A DNA stretch of 64,000 bases from Candidatus Woesearchaeota archaeon (GCA_016192995.1 JACPTB010000007.1:1-64000), one strand, 5' to 3'. Positions 24,330-33,164 are shown, counted from the first letter of the stretch. Notes: a model not told the origin generated them from the letters alone. Made by a program: numbers and translations.

Positions 24330-24490
24330 AACGACGTAATTGAATATAATCCCTGTTCAGTTCTTCGAGAATGTGTAAGCGAAGCTAAAGATGTGAACAA
24401 AAACACCTCAACATTCGAGAACGAGGGATAGCCTGCAAAACAGTTTTGCGAAGCAAAAATTCCGAAGAGTAAGCGCAGGAACCAGTATAT
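24330..24490. repeat. Structured intergenic region rich in inverted repeats
   Basis: This stretch holds imperfect inverted repeats (TCCCT...GTTCT...CGA.AATGT against ACATTCGAGAACGAGGGA). It also holds a perfect GCAAAAC-A-GTTTTGC hairpin and CCTGC/GCAGG arms. It has no convincing coding frame. It may be a further degenerate palindromic element or a shared terminator between the convergent nadK and TIR-like genes. Confidence 0.4.
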
Positions 24491-24503
24491 CAAGCAACAG
24501 TAT

Positions 24504-25481
24504 TCATTTTAAAATATTTGTTTCTATAAATTTAATAATATTCTCCTTTAACTCTTTCATACTTTTATCTAGTTCAATTTGTCTTATTGGCAATTTATAT
24601 TTAAAAATTCTATCCATCCTAATATCAAATGGAATATCTGTTTCTATTTTTTTAGTTCCATCTTCCAAAATAAAGAGTATTGCTTTTTTTAACGCATAGG
24701 AATACCCAATTTCATAATACACATTAAGATTATCTTCACTTATTTCTGCAATAATAAAATCGGATTCTTCTATTCTTTCTATTAATTCAATTGGAATTTT
24801 ACCCAATCTATAACTTTTATCTAGTCTGAATGGTTTTTCAAAACCACCTATCTCTACAAGTGCTTTTTCAATAGAATTAATATACATATAATCTCTCCTA
24901 TCATTGAATGGCATAATCACAAAACACTTTCTTGAAGGTATTTTACCAAAATTAATACCACCAAATTTTACATCAGCAAGACAAGTACCAAATCCTACAT
25001 GACCATTGAATTCTTTTAAAATAGGAATTTCTTTAAATACAACAAAACCATCTACTTTTAGAGAAAGTTTCATCATTTTTGATGTTGAAGAAGAACCTTT
25101 CTCTGATTTTACAGATCTTAAAGTAAATTCTACATCAAACCCTTCGGTTTTAGCAATATCTAAAGGAAAATGTTGCTGAAATCCAAGAAAAGATAATCTA
25201 CAAGACTTTAATTCGCCAACATGCATGAAATCTAATCTGAATTCTTCATTTATATCAGCATCGCTATACAATATTTTTGCTTCTCCCCAAGGAGCGCCGT
25301 TATTGGCAACTCCTCTCTCCTCTATCTTAATTTTGCACTTCAGTTGATAACTATCTAAATCAATCTTAGTATATCTATGAAAAACAGATTCATTATCAAT
25401 ATCATTCTTTATTATCTTTTGGATAAATGAATTTTCATCAATATCCTGCCAATGTCCATGATATCTAGTTAGCCAATTCAT
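24504..25481 (-). CDS. Two-domain protein: LamG-like beta domain plus TIR/deoxyribosyltransferase-like domain
   Basis: A 325-aa protein. Residues about 15-180 look like a beta-sandwich (YQLKCKIKIEERG, GHVGFGT), possibly a LamG/concanavalin-like binding domain. The C-terminal domain (about 184-325) begins KCFVIMPFND and contains RLGKIPIELIERIEESDFIIAEIS and NVYYEIGYSYALKKA. This is the pattern of TIR-like and nucleoside deoxyribosyltransferase-like nucleotide-cleaving domains; the Glu in YYEIG is the likely catalytic residue. Such domains occur in prokaryotic immune effectors. The ATG at 25481 fits the TATA box at about 25508; a GTG at 25499 is an alternative. Confidence 0.7.
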   Translation of the reverse strand: MNWLTRYHGHWQDIDENSFIQKIIKNDIDNESVFHRYTKIDLDSYQLKCKIKIEERGVANNGAPWGEAKILYSDADINEEFRLDFMHVGELKSCRLSFLGFQQHFPLDIAKTEGFDVEFTLRSVKSEKGSSSTSKMMKLSLKVDGFVVFKEIPILKEFNGHVGFGTCLADVKFGGINFGKIPSRKCFVIMPFNDRRDYMYINSIEKALVEIGGFEKPFRLDKSYRLGKIPIELIERIEESDFIIAEISEDNLNVYYEIGYSYALKKAILFILEDGTKKIETDIPFDIRMDRIFKYKLPIRQIELDKSMKELKENIIKFIETNILK

Positions 25482-25499
25482 AATTTGTATTAAAAACAC

Positions 25500-25857
25500 C
25501 TAAACTTATAAATTTATATGCAATTTGTCTGTATATTACAAAATAGTACGTTACGTGTTGCTTTCTTCAACTGGTTCCGAGCATTATTGAACTTAACTCT
25601 CCATATACACATTACTAACTAAAATGTACCTATGGAGTCATTACTGCTGTTTTTAGTGCCTCATTAGATTCATTTTTATTCTAATTTATTAGTCGTATTT
25701 TGAAAACGAGATTCAAAACCGTAATCTTTCCGAATGTCCAGTGTGAATTTTCGAATTGAGTTATAAATGATGAATTCTCAACTTTAAAGCCAGTGGACAC
25801 TTTTCCACTGGACATGGTGACGTAGGGTATATAAATAAGAGAATCCATCTCCTTGAT
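25500..25857. promoter_or_regulatory. Divergent intergenic region with operator palindrome and TATA boxes
   Basis: A 358-bp gap. Its left end holds the TATA box of the minus-strand gene (about 25505-25518). Its right end holds an inverted repeat CCAGTGGA-CACTTT-TCCACTGG (25790-25811) and then TATATAAAT (25828-25836), about 25 bp before the leaderless ATG at 25858. Another partial site, TCCAGTG, lies at about 25738. The stretch from about 25520 to 25730 shows no supported feature. Confidence 0.6.
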
Positions 25858-26718
25858 ATGGATGAAAAAACCAATAATCTCATTGTTTTTCAAGATAAAA
25901 AGATAAGAAGGACATGGCATAATAATGAATGGTGGTTTTCAGTCGTTGATGTAGTTGGTATTTTATCTGAAAGTAGTGAACCAAGAAACTATTGGAAGGT
26001 ATTAAAACATAGACTTAATCAAGAAGGAAGTGAGGTGGTTACAAATTGTAACCAACTGAAATTACAAGCTTCTGATGGAAAGTATTATGATACTGACTGC
26101 GCTAACACTAAAAATATTTTTAGATTAATTCAATCAATTCCCTCACCTAAAGCTGAACCATTCAAACTATGGTTGGCAAAAGTAGGCTATGAGCGTGTAC
26201 AGGAAATAGAAAATCCAGAATTAGCGCAAGAACGTATGAAAGAGCTTTATGAGCAAAAAGGTTATTCTAAGTCATGGATAGATAAAAGATTAAGAGGTAT
26301 AGCAATAAGACAAGACTTAACTGATGAATGGAGAACGCGAGGAATAGAAAACAAAGAAGACTTTTCAATACTTACAGCAGAGATATCGAAAGCTGCATTT
26401 GGCATGACTCCTTTAGAATACAAAAAATTAAAAGGGCTTACGAAAGAAAACTTAAGAGATCACATGAATGATTTGGAGTTAATATTTACCATGTTAGGAG
26501 AAGCATCAACTGCAGAACTTGAGAGAGTTAAAAACCCAAAGACATTTATACAGCACAAAAAAACTTCAAAAGAAGGTGGAAGCGTAGCAAAAAAAGCAAG
26601 ATTAGATTTAGAGAATAAAACAAAAAAACAAGTAATAAGTAAAGAAAATTATCTTAATATTCCTGAAAAAGAAAAACGAAAAAGACTAGCTGAAGCTGAT
26701 TTTGATGAAAAGAAATAG
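25858..26718 (+). CDS. Bro-N domain protein (DinD/antirepressor-like)
   Basis: A 286-aa DNA-binding-type protein. Residues about 8-110 match the Bro-N domain found in viral BRO proteins and phage antirepressors (KKIRRTWHNNEWWFSVVDVVGILSES, FRLIQSIPSPKAEPFKLWLAKVG). The middle resembles the DinD/Bro-C type extension seen in chromosomal homologues (DEWRTRGIENKEDFSILTAEISKAAFGMTPLEYK). The C-terminus is lysine-rich. It is leaderless, driven by a promoter with a CCAGTGGA palindrome. Bro-N proteins commonly travel on viruses and plasmids. Confidence 0.82.
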   Translation: MDEKTNNLIVFQDKKIRRTWHNNEWWFSVVDVVGILSESSEPRNYWKVLKHRLNQEGSEVVTNCNQLKLQASDGKYYDTDCANTKNIFRLIQSIPSPKAEPFKLWLAKVGYERVQEIENPELAQERMKELYEQKGYSKSWIDKRLRGIAIRQDLTDEWRTRGIENKEDFSILTAEISKAAFGMTPLEYKKLKGLTKENLRDHMNDLELIFTMLGEASTAELERVKNPKTFIQHKKTSKEGGSVAKKARLDLENKTKKQVISKENYLNIPEKEKRKRLAEADFDEKK

Positions 26719-27328
26719 TATTTTGCAAAAATGGGAAGAAAAATGGAAAATTCCTGAGAAAAAATCAGTAAACATATTTGCTAAACGCTGCAATAAACTT
26801 ATTAAAGTAAAAAATTGCAAAACACTGATTGATATTGGATGTGGATTAGGTCAAGATGCTCTTTATTTTTCAAGGCAAGGACTTGATGTTACTGCAGTTG
26901 ATTTTTCAGAACAAGCAATTAAAAAACTAAAAGAAAAAGCAAACAAAAAACATAACATCACTTTTCTTTGTCAAGATATTAAGAAATTGTCTTTTCCTGA
27001 AAACAGTTTTGATTGTATTTATGCACATCTTAGTTTACATTATTTTGACGATGCAACAACAACAAAAGTATTTAATAATTTATACAAACTTCTCAAAAAA
27101 GAAGGCATATTATTTATTAAATGTAAATCCACTGATGATGTGTTGTATGGAAAAGGAGAAGAATTAGATCAAGATATGTTCAATTATAATGGTAAAATAA
27201 GACATTTTTTTAGCAAAGATTACATGAAAGAAAAACTAAAGAAATTTAAAAATATACAGATAAGAAAAACAAGCTCAGCCTATCATAAATATAAATCATC
27301 ATTTATAGAAGCAGTAGCAGAAAAATAA
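26705..27328 (+). CDS. Class I SAM-dependent methyltransferase
   Basis: A Rossmann-fold methyltransferase of 207 aa with motif I LIDIGCGLGQDALYF, the acidic end of beta-2 (VTAVDFSEQAI) and motif IV-like FDCIYAHLSLHYF. TehB-like or UbiE-like relatives act on small molecules; the substrate is unknown. Its ATG lies inside the end of the Bro-N gene (14-nt overlap), so the two are probably cotranscribed. Confidence 0.82.
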   Translation: MKRNSILQKWEEKWKIPEKKSVNIFAKRCNKLIKVKNCKTLIDIGCGLGQDALYFSRQGLDVTAVDFSEQAIKKLKEKANKKHNITFLCQDIKKLSFPENSFDCIYAHLSLHYFDDATTTKVFNNLYKLLKKEGILFIKCKSTDDVLYGKGEELDQDMFNYNGKIRHFFSKDYMKEKLKKFKNIQIRKTSSAYHKYKSSFIEAVAEK

Positions 27329-27339
27329 GAAGATAAAAC

Positions 27340-27981
27340 ATGAACAAAAAACATATTCTAAACGACATGGATCTTTATTTCATTACCCATCGTCCTTATT
27401 ATGATGTTATTCAATCTGTAAAAATTGCGTTGAAAGCAGGAGTAAAAATTATACAATACCGTGAAAAAGAAAGAGACTATCCCCAACTAATTGAAACTGC
27501 ACAAGAGATAAGAAAATTAACAAAACAAGCAAATGCTTTATTCATAGTTAATGACTACCTTGATCTCGCAGTAAAAGTTGATGCTGATGGCGTGCATCTT
27601 GGTCAGGAAGATGGAACTATAAAACAAGCAAGGATCCAGTTTCCTGATATGATCATAGGACGATCAACGCATAATTTAAAACAGGCAATTGAAGCAGAAC
27701 ATCAAGGTGCAGATTACATTGGTATTGGTCCAATTTATGCAACAGTTACCCATCAAAATCCAGAACCTGTTGTTGGTATTCCATTGTTAAAACAAATAAG
27801 AGCAAACGTGAAAATACCTATTGTTGCTATTGGTGGCATCACTAAAGAAAGAGTATCTGAAATACTTTCAACAGGAACAACAAGCATGGCAATATTGCAG
27901 GGAATTTTAACAAAACAAGATATTGGAAAAGAGATACGTGAAATCAGAACTCTGATACAACAAGGAAAAGTATTAGCATAA
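27340..27981 (+). CDS. thiE: Thiamine-phosphate synthase
   Basis: Couples hydroxymethylpyrimidine diphosphate with thiazole phosphate to give thiamine monophosphate. Family signatures visible are IIQYREK, FIVNDYLDLAVKVDADGVHLGQED, GRSTHNLKQAIEAEHQGADYIGIGPIYAT and PIVAIGGI. The 213-aa TIM barrel is full length. It is convergent with the HAD gene, overlapping by 9 nt, and near thiG, thiS, thiO and thiL. Confidence 0.94.
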   Translation: MNKKHILNDMDLYFITHRPYYDVIQSVKIALKAGVKIIQYREKERDYPQLIETAQEIRKLTKQANALFIVNDYLDLAVKVDADGVHLGQEDGTIKQARIQFPDMIIGRSTHNLKQAIEAEHQGADYIGIGPIYATVTHQNPEPVVGIPLLKQIRANVKIPIVAIGGITKERVSEILSTGTTSMAILQGILTKQDIGKEIREIRTLIQQGKVLA

Positions 27982-28752
27982 AGGAAAACGAGATGCTACA
28001 TCAGATTGTGCAAGTACAGGAATATCTTCTCGTTTTGCAGTTGCTAAAGAGTTATCATTGACATATCCCCAACCAGCTACATAAACAGATATTCCTCCTA
28101 ATCGTGGATCATTTTTAACTCGAATTAAAGCTGGGACATGATCATCAACAAAATGGGCTTGTGAAAAATCTAGTCCTGCCTCCAAAACAATACCACAAAT
28201 TTGATCTGTTTTTGAACCAGAATGACTTCCATTGATGATTTTGTCTTGAGAAACAGGATAAGAATAAGCCCTTAAAGCAGTAGCAACATGTTCTGCCATC
28301 TTGTTTGTAGCAATATACACTTCATAATCAGAAGAACAAACTAATTGTGCATAATGATCTGCAGCTTCTTCGTACACTCGCATAACTTTAAGATATTTAT
28401 CTCTATTAGCAGCTAGTTCTACCCGTCTAAAATTGTCTACATTATCTTTGAATTGTTGAGTATTTATTCCTTCTAAAGAAACAACCCCCTCTAAACTATC
28501 TATTTCCGCCGAACTCAAATCCTGTTGAGTAACAATAGCATGAAGTATTCTAAGATTATCTAAAAAAGTGCACGCTAATGGTCTATATAATCTCATGCCA
28601 TCAACAATATTACTAGGAACATCTTCTAAATCAAGAATTGCTTTTTGAGATCCATTAAACCTGTTATAACCATTCCAACAGCTTAAAATAGTTTCATCAA
28701 CACTGTCGAGGAGTACACCATCAGCATCTAAAAATACTATTTGCTTCTTCAT
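27973..28752 (-). CDS. HAD-superfamily hydrolase in the thiamine cluster
   Basis: A 259-aa phosphatase-like protein with HAD motif [12 protein letters not shown] (D9, D11), a helical cap, motif II-like IATNK and motif [15 protein letters not shown]. It overlaps the thiG start by 4 nt, so it is translationally coupled to a thiazole gene. A role in dephosphorylating a thiamine intermediate is possible by context only. A general nucleotide or sugar phosphatase is equally compatible. Confidence 0.75.
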   Translation of the reverse strand: MKKQIVFLDADGVLLDSVDETILSCWNGYNRFNGSQKAILDLEDVPSNIVDGMRLYRPLACTFLDNLRILHAIVTQQDLSSAEIDSLEGVVSLEGINTQQFKDNVDNFRRVELAANRDKYLKVMRVYEEAADHYAQLVCSSDYEVYIATNKMAEHVATALRAYSYPVSQDKIINGSHSGSKTDQICGIVLEAGLDFSQAHFVDDHVPALIRVKNDPRLGGISVYVAGWGYVNDNSLATAKREDIPVLAQSDVASRFPLC

Positions 28753-29522
28753 TTAATATGTACAACTCCATCAACAGGCGAACTCGCTGTCGCATACAAT
28801 TTCTTCGCTATTCTTCCTGCTTCAAATGCTAATCTCCCCGCTTCAACAGCATATTTCATAGCTGTTGCCATTTTAACAGGATCAGAAGCTGATGCAATGG
28901 CAGTATTCATCAACAAACCATCGCATCCTAATTCCAATGCAATAGCTGCATCTGACGCTGTTCCAACACCAGCATCAATGATAATAGGAACACTGCCAGA
29001 AAATTGTTCAACAATAATTTTAAGATTGATGGGATTAGTTATCCCTAAACCAGAACCGATTGGAGCAGCTAGCGGCATAACTGCGCTGCAGCCAACTTTA
29101 ATAAGCTTCTCGCAAACAATAGGATCATCATTAGTATACGGCAACACCGTAAATCCTTCATCAACAAGTATTTTCGCAGCAGCCAATAATTGTTCTGTAT
29201 CAGGAAATAAGGTTTTTTCATTCCCAATAACTTCTAATTTAATTAAATCTGTTTGCAATGCTTCACGAGCAAGATGTGAAGTAAGCAAGGCGTCTTCTGC
29301 ATTGTAGCAGCCTGCGGTGTTAGGTAATAATTTCATTTCTTTTGGAATAAAATTAAATATATTTTGATTGCCTTGAGCATGAAGATCAATTCTCCGCAAG
29401 GCAACCGTAACCATCTTAGTACCACTAGCAACAAGAGCATCATGCATCATCTGATAATTAGGATATTTTCCAGTTCCTAAAATCAACCTTGAATCAAGAG
29501 TATACTTGCCAATTTTCAACAT
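28749..29522 (-). CDS. thiG: Thiazole synthase
   Basis: Builds the thiamine thiazole ring from deoxyxylulose phosphate, dehydroglycine and ThiS thiocarboxylate. Signatures include [22 protein letters not shown], the Schiff-base Lys region [28 protein letters not shown] and [29 protein letters not shown]. At 257 aa it is complete. It begins where thiS ends, sharing one base. This is the bacterial route; most archaea use Thi4. Confidence 0.95.
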   Translation of the reverse strand: MLKIGKYTLDSRLILGTGKYPNYQMMHDALVASGTKMVTVALRRIDLHAQGNQNIFNFIPKEMKLLPNTAGCYNAEDALLTSHLAREALQTDLIKLEVIGNEKTLFPDTEQLLAAAKILVDEGFTVLPYTNDDPIVCEKLIKVGCSAVMPLAAPIGSGLGITNPINLKIIVEQFSGSVPIIIDAGVGTASDAAIALELGCDGLLMNTAIASASDPVKMATAMKYAVEAGRLAFEAGRIAKKLYATASSPVDGVVHIK

Positions 29523-29716
29523 TATCCACCACCTACGACTTCAACAATATCAACTTTGTCATTATTATGAAGAACAATTTTTTCAAAATCTTCTTTATGA
29601 ATAATTGCGTTATTCACTGCAACTGCGCCTGAGGAAAAATTAAGTTTTTTAAAAAGATCAACAAGTTTTTTTTCAGATGTTAATGAGTACAGTTTTCCAT
29701 TTAATAAAATCTCCAT
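29522..29716 (-). CDS. thiS: Sulfur carrier protein ThiS
   Basis: A 64-aa ubiquitin-fold protein ending in the di-glycine tail (VVGGG), which is adenylated and thiocarboxylated to donate sulfur to ThiG. The N-terminus [12 protein letters not shown] and [12 protein letters not shown] are typical. It is coupled to thiG. No thiF or thiI is seen in this window. Confidence 0.92.
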   Translation of the reverse strand: MEILLNGKLYSLTSEKKLVDLFKKLNFSSGAVAVNNAIIHKEDFEKIVLHNNDKVDIVEVVGGG

Positions 29717-29766
29717 GCAGCCACCTCAAAATGGAATATGATATGAAATTATAAATATTCTGTGCT

Positions 29767-29927
29767 GAGAACTTTGCAAAATACTCGCAAAGCTCGGGTT
29801 ACTGCCGGTTCGCATTGAGCTATATGTTTGACAAAGCAATTTTCTCTCTGGAACCTCGAAAATTGCCCGATAAGTCTTTCGAAAATGCTCACAAAATAGG
29901 CAGTAACCATAATTTTGCAAAGTTCTC
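29767..29927. repeat. Palindromic element, family copy between thiO and thiS
   Basis: A 161-bp nested palindrome with perfect 16-bp terminal inverted repeats (GAGAACTTTGCAAAAT at 29767-29782, inverted at 29912-29927). Inner arms are CGGGTTACTGCC/GGCAGTAACC. The central part (TTTTCTCTCTGGAACCTCGAAAATTGCCCGATAA) matches the core of the copies at 56.9 and 62.2 kb. On the plus strand it encodes FSLEPRKLPDKSFENAHKIG, similar to the peptide the 62-kb copy adds to its host protein. It splits the thiO-thiS-thiG gene line. Confidence 0.75.
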
Positions 29928-29979
29928 TGGTAGTATGAGCATACTGAATCAAATCAGGGATATGTTAGTTATTTATATC

Positions 29980-31092
29980 TTAAACCATAAACCTTCCCAA
30001 ACTAAACTCTTTTAATAAAGGATGCTCTTTATTGTCAACAATAAGATCAGTTATTATCTTTGCAGTTATTGGTGACAATAAAATCCCATTTCTAAAATGC
30101 CCTGTTGCAAATAAACAACCAGGCAGCTGCGTTGTTCCTAAAATAGGGAGTCCATCTTTTGTACCTGGCCTAAAGCCAATCCATGAAAACACGATCTTTC
30201 CTTGCTTCAAAACAGGCAGGACAAAACAGGCTTTTTTATACAACTCCTGAAGTGCTCCATCATCAATACTTCTATCAAAACCAACATCTTCCATGGTTGA
30301 TCCTATGATCACAGAATTATCAGTTCCTGGAACTAAGTATAAATGTCCGTAATTAATACTATGAGTAATAACTTGTTTTGGCAACTGAACTGCCAAGCAA
30401 TGCCCTTTGACAGGATAGACAATTTTTTGATCAGGAATAAAATATTTATTGATAAAATAATTGCTCCATGCACCTGCTGCAATAACAACATAATCACCAA
30501 AAATCTGCTCTCCATCAATAACAACTCCAAGAACTTTTCCATCGTTAAGTATAAGTTCGGAAACAGAGATATGTTCATAAATCGTAATGATATGAGTATC
30601 TTTAACTGCTTTTACTAACGCCTCAACATAATAAGGAGTGCATAAGAAATGGTCATCGGGAAACAGAACTCCATAATGAAAAAGAGCATTGAGCGAGGAC
30701 TCTAATCTTTGAATTTTATAATAATCAAGTTCATTGCTTGGTAAACTAAGTTTCTTTTGCCACGATACTAGATTATGCAAGCGAGCTTTTTCTTCATAAG
30801 AGTCGCTTACTAATAATGTTCCTGTAGTTGTATATTCAATACCAACACCTGTTTTTTGATATAGTTCTTTCTCTAACAAAGCAAAAAGCTTTTTGCTTTG
30901 TAAACAAAGCCTGAAAAAAAAAGTATCATTTTCTGCTTCTGACTGCGGACGCAACATGCCAGCAGCAGCAGAACTAGCTTCTTGACCAAGCTTGCCTTTA
31001 TCAATAAGTACAACCTTTTGCCCGGAATTTGCCAATCGATAAGCAGTAAGCATACCTATGGCGCCGCCGCCAATAATAATAACTTTGTTCAT
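29980..31092 (-). CDS. thiO: Glycine oxidase-type FAD enzyme
   Basis: FAD-dependent oxidation of glycine to dehydroglycine for thiazole synthesis. The ATG at 31092 gives the canonical dinucleotide-binding start MNKVIIIGGGAIGMLTAYRLANSG. A DAO-family body follows, ending GLPILGTTQLPGCLFATGHFRNGILLSPITA. At 370 aa it fits ThiO. Context with thiG and thiS supports the assignment over other D-amino-acid oxidase relatives. Confidence 0.9.
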   Translation of the reverse strand: MNKVIIIGGGAIGMLTAYRLANSGQKVVLIDKGKLGQEASSAAAGMLRPQSEAENDTFFFRLCLQSKKLFALLEKELYQKTGVGIEYTTTGTLLVSDSYEEKARLHNLVSWQKKLSLPSNELDYYKIQRLESSLNALFHYGVLFPDDHFLCTPYYVEALVKAVKDTHIITIYEHISVSELILNDGKVLGVVIDGEQIFGDYVVIAAGAWSNYFINKYFIPDQKIVYPVKGHCLAVQLPKQVITHSINYGHLYLVPGTDNSVIIGSTMEDVGFDRSIDDGALQELYKKACFVLPVLKQGKIVFSWIGFRPGTKDGLPILGTTQLPGCLFATGHFRNGILLSPITAKIITDLIVDNKEHPLLKEFSLGRFMV

Positions 31093-31180
31093 AGAAGCAA
31101 GGAAGAAAGAAGAGTTATATATAGTTATAGGAAAAAGATACCGTAACATTTAAATAACACTTGTCATTCTATAATAACAT

Positions 31181-31765
31181 ATGTTACATAAAAAAGACAC
31201 TAAACAAAAGTTCATATTTGGAACTGAATGCACCTTTAAAATAATAGAATATATTTTCAATGAACCCCATAGAGCTTTTCATCTAAGAGAATTAGCAAGA
31301 CTAATCAATTTCTCAACAACTGCTATTGCGCAAAGTATTGAAGAATTAAACAAATATAAAATAATTAAAGTTATTGAAACAAATATAAGTAAAAATATAC
31401 AAGCAGACATAGAATCACAAGCATACAAGGATTATAAATTAATGTTTAATATATATAGGTTAATGAGGTATGATATAATCAAATATCTCAGTGTAGAATT
31501 TCATAACCCTGAGTGTATTAGTGTATTTGGCAGTTTCGCAAAAGGAGAAGATACTGAACAAAGTGATATTGATATATTGATTATAACACCACACACAAAA
31601 CCAACACATGAACAAGAATTCAGAGAATTTGTTAAGATTATCGAAAAACTATGCTATCGAAAAACAAATTTCCATATATTGTCATCACTAGATAAATCAT
31701 CAAATGAATTCAAAAATGCTGCAGCAAATGGGATAGTATTGCATGGATATCTTAAGGTGATGTAA
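31181..31765 (+). CDS. MNT-type nucleotidyltransferase with N-terminal winged helix
   Basis: A 194-aa protein. Residues about 10-75 form a winged helix (AFHLRELARLINFSTTAIAQSIEELNKYKII). The C-terminal part has the minimal nucleotidyltransferase signature GSFAKGEDTEQSDIDILI. It is followed after 3 nt by a HEPN-domain gene, the arrangement of MNT/HEPN toxin-antitoxin modules. In characterised pairs the MNT antitoxin AMPylates the HEPN RNase. The helix-turn-helix suggests autoregulation. Confidence 0.85.
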   Translation: MLHKKDTKQKFIFGTECTFKIIEYIFNEPHRAFHLRELARLINFSTTAIAQSIEELNKYKIIKVIETNISKNIQADIESQAYKDYKLMFNIYRLMRYDIIKYLSVEFHNPECISVFGSFAKGEDTEQSDIDILIITPHTKPTHEQEFREFVKIIEKLCYRKTNFHILSSLDKSSNEFKNAAANGIVLHGYLKVM

Positions 31766-31768
31766 AAG

Positions 31769-32197
31769 ATGATAGACGACTTTGAAAGGTACATCAAATC
31801 AGGAAAAGCAAAAAGAAAAACACCCGATAAAGAAGAGGCTAAAGCATTGCTGTCAAAAGCAGAAAAAAGAATGAAATATTTAAGAGAATTAAACGATGAG
31901 ACAACAAACCTAGTGTTAGAAGACGCCTATGAAGCAGCAAGAGAAGCTACACAATCATTAATGTCACTACAAGGATTTAAACCCTATTCTCATGAAGCTA
32001 CCATTAGCTTTCTGAAAAAATATTATATAACTGAATTTAATGAATATCAAATAAACCAATTTGATAGATTCAGAGAATTAAGAAATAATTCAGTATACAA
32101 AGCTGAACTAATAGTAATAGAAGATGCTAAAAAATGCATAGATTTTTCTAAAGAGATCATTAATAAAATTAAAACAATTACCCATGGGAAAAAATAA
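31769..32197 (+). CDS. HEPN-domain protein, partner of the MNT protein
   Basis: A 142-aa all-helical protein with the HEPN layout. The helices carry EDAYEAAREATQSLMSLQGFKPYSHEATISFL and the catalytic-loop region is RELRNNSVYKAE. HEPN RNases usually have R-x4-6-H; here the position of His appears to be Tyr, so RNase activity is questionable or uses a variant site. The stop lies 14 nt inside the start of thiL. Confidence 0.78.
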   Translation: MIDDFERYIKSGKAKRKTPDKEEAKALLSKAEKRMKYLRELNDETTNLVLEDAYEAAREATQSLMSLQGFKPYSHEATISFLKKYYITEFNEYQINQFDRFRELRNNSVYKAELIVIEDAKKCIDFSKEIINKIKTITHGKK

Positions 32198-33164
32198 AAA
32201 ATTAACAATAAAAGAATTTGGCGAGTTCAATCTTATCAACAAAATAACTAAGATGGTCAAACATCCAAAATTGATCAAGGGCATTGGTGATGATTGTGCT
32301 GTTATTGATTATACTAACGATACATATCTTCTCATAACAACAGATATGTTTGTTAATAACAATCATTTCAAAACAGCGTGGTTTACCCCAGAGCAAATAG
32401 GAAGAAAGATTATGGAATGCAATGTAAGTGATATTGCTGCATGTGGTGGAAAGCCTTTATACACAGTGATTTCTTTTTCCTTGCCAAAAACAATTAAGGT
32501 TGAGTTTATCAAAGACGTTTATAAAGCCATGTATGCTGTTGCAAAAAAATACGATTTTTTAATCATAGGCGGAGATACAACGTCAGGAACAGAAATAAAT
32601 TTCTCAGTAACAATGCTGGGTGAAGTTAAAAAACAAAATCTTTGCCTCCGCAGCTTTGCAAAACAAGGAGATCTAATCGGAGCAACAGGAACCCTTGGAA
32701 AATCAATGGCAGGATTGCAGTTATTTCTTAATAAGAGAGAAGGTGAAGAAGGCAAACAAGGGTATCTTGAACCGAAGGCAAGATTAGATATAAGCAAAAA
32801 GATAGCGCCTTTTGTCAATGCTATGATTGATATTTCAGATGGTTTAAGCAGTGAAATAAAACATATTTGTGATGAAAGCAAGGTCGGAGCAGTAATCGAA
32901 GAAGATAAAATACCGATCAACCATAAAACGAGACAAACGGCTAAATTTCTTAAACAAAATCCAATCGAATGGGCATTATATGGTGGAGAAGATTTTGAAC
33001 TATTATTTACTATCTCAGAAAAAGATTACAACGATAAAAAACATTTGTTCAAAGACTGCACCATTATTGGTAAAATTCTGGATAAAAAGCAAGGTTGTTA
33101 TATGATTGATAAACAAGGAAATAAAACTATTCTTGGTGGGGGATATGATCATTTTAAGGATTAA
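32184..33164 (+). CDS. thiL: Thiamine-monophosphate kinase
   Basis: ATP-dependent phosphorylation of thiamine monophosphate to thiamine diphosphate. It has the AIR-synthase-like fold with IKGIGDDCAVID, ITTDMFVNNNHF, MECNVSDIAACGGKP, IIGGDTTSG, DISDGLSSEIKHI and YGGEDFELLFT. At 326 aa it is complete. The start ATG overlaps the HEPN gene, tying this essential gene to a toxin-antitoxin transcript. Confidence 0.94.
   Translation: MGKNKKLTIKEFGEFNLINKITKMVKHPKLIKGIGDDCAVIDYTNDTYLLITTDMFVNNNHFKTAWFTPEQIGRKIMECNVSDIAACGGKPLYTVISFSLPKTIKVEFIKDVYKAMYAVAKKYDFLIIGGDTTSGTEINFSVTMLGEVKKQNLCLRSFAKQGDLIGATGTLGKSMAGLQLFLNKREGEEGKQGYLEPKARLDISKKIAPFVNAMIDISDGLSSEIKHICDESKVGAVIEEDKIPINHKTRQTAKFLKQNPIEWALYGGEDFELLFTISEKDYNDKKHLFKDCTIIGKILDKKQGCYMIDKQGNKTILGGGYDHFKD

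Noticed and set aside
24293-24493. 66-codon minus-strand frame over the structured intergenic region
   Set aside because: Its sequence follows the inverted repeats and it has no homologous look or ribosome site.
25681-25920. 79-codon minus-strand frame
   Set aside because: It runs through the Bro-N promoter, TATA box and start codon; it is a shadow of regulatory and coding DNA.
29815-30015. Independent gene starting inside the 29.8-kb palindromic element
   Set aside because: The frame is explained by the conserved peptide frame of the element; it lacks its own promoter or SD. It is reported as part of the element instead.
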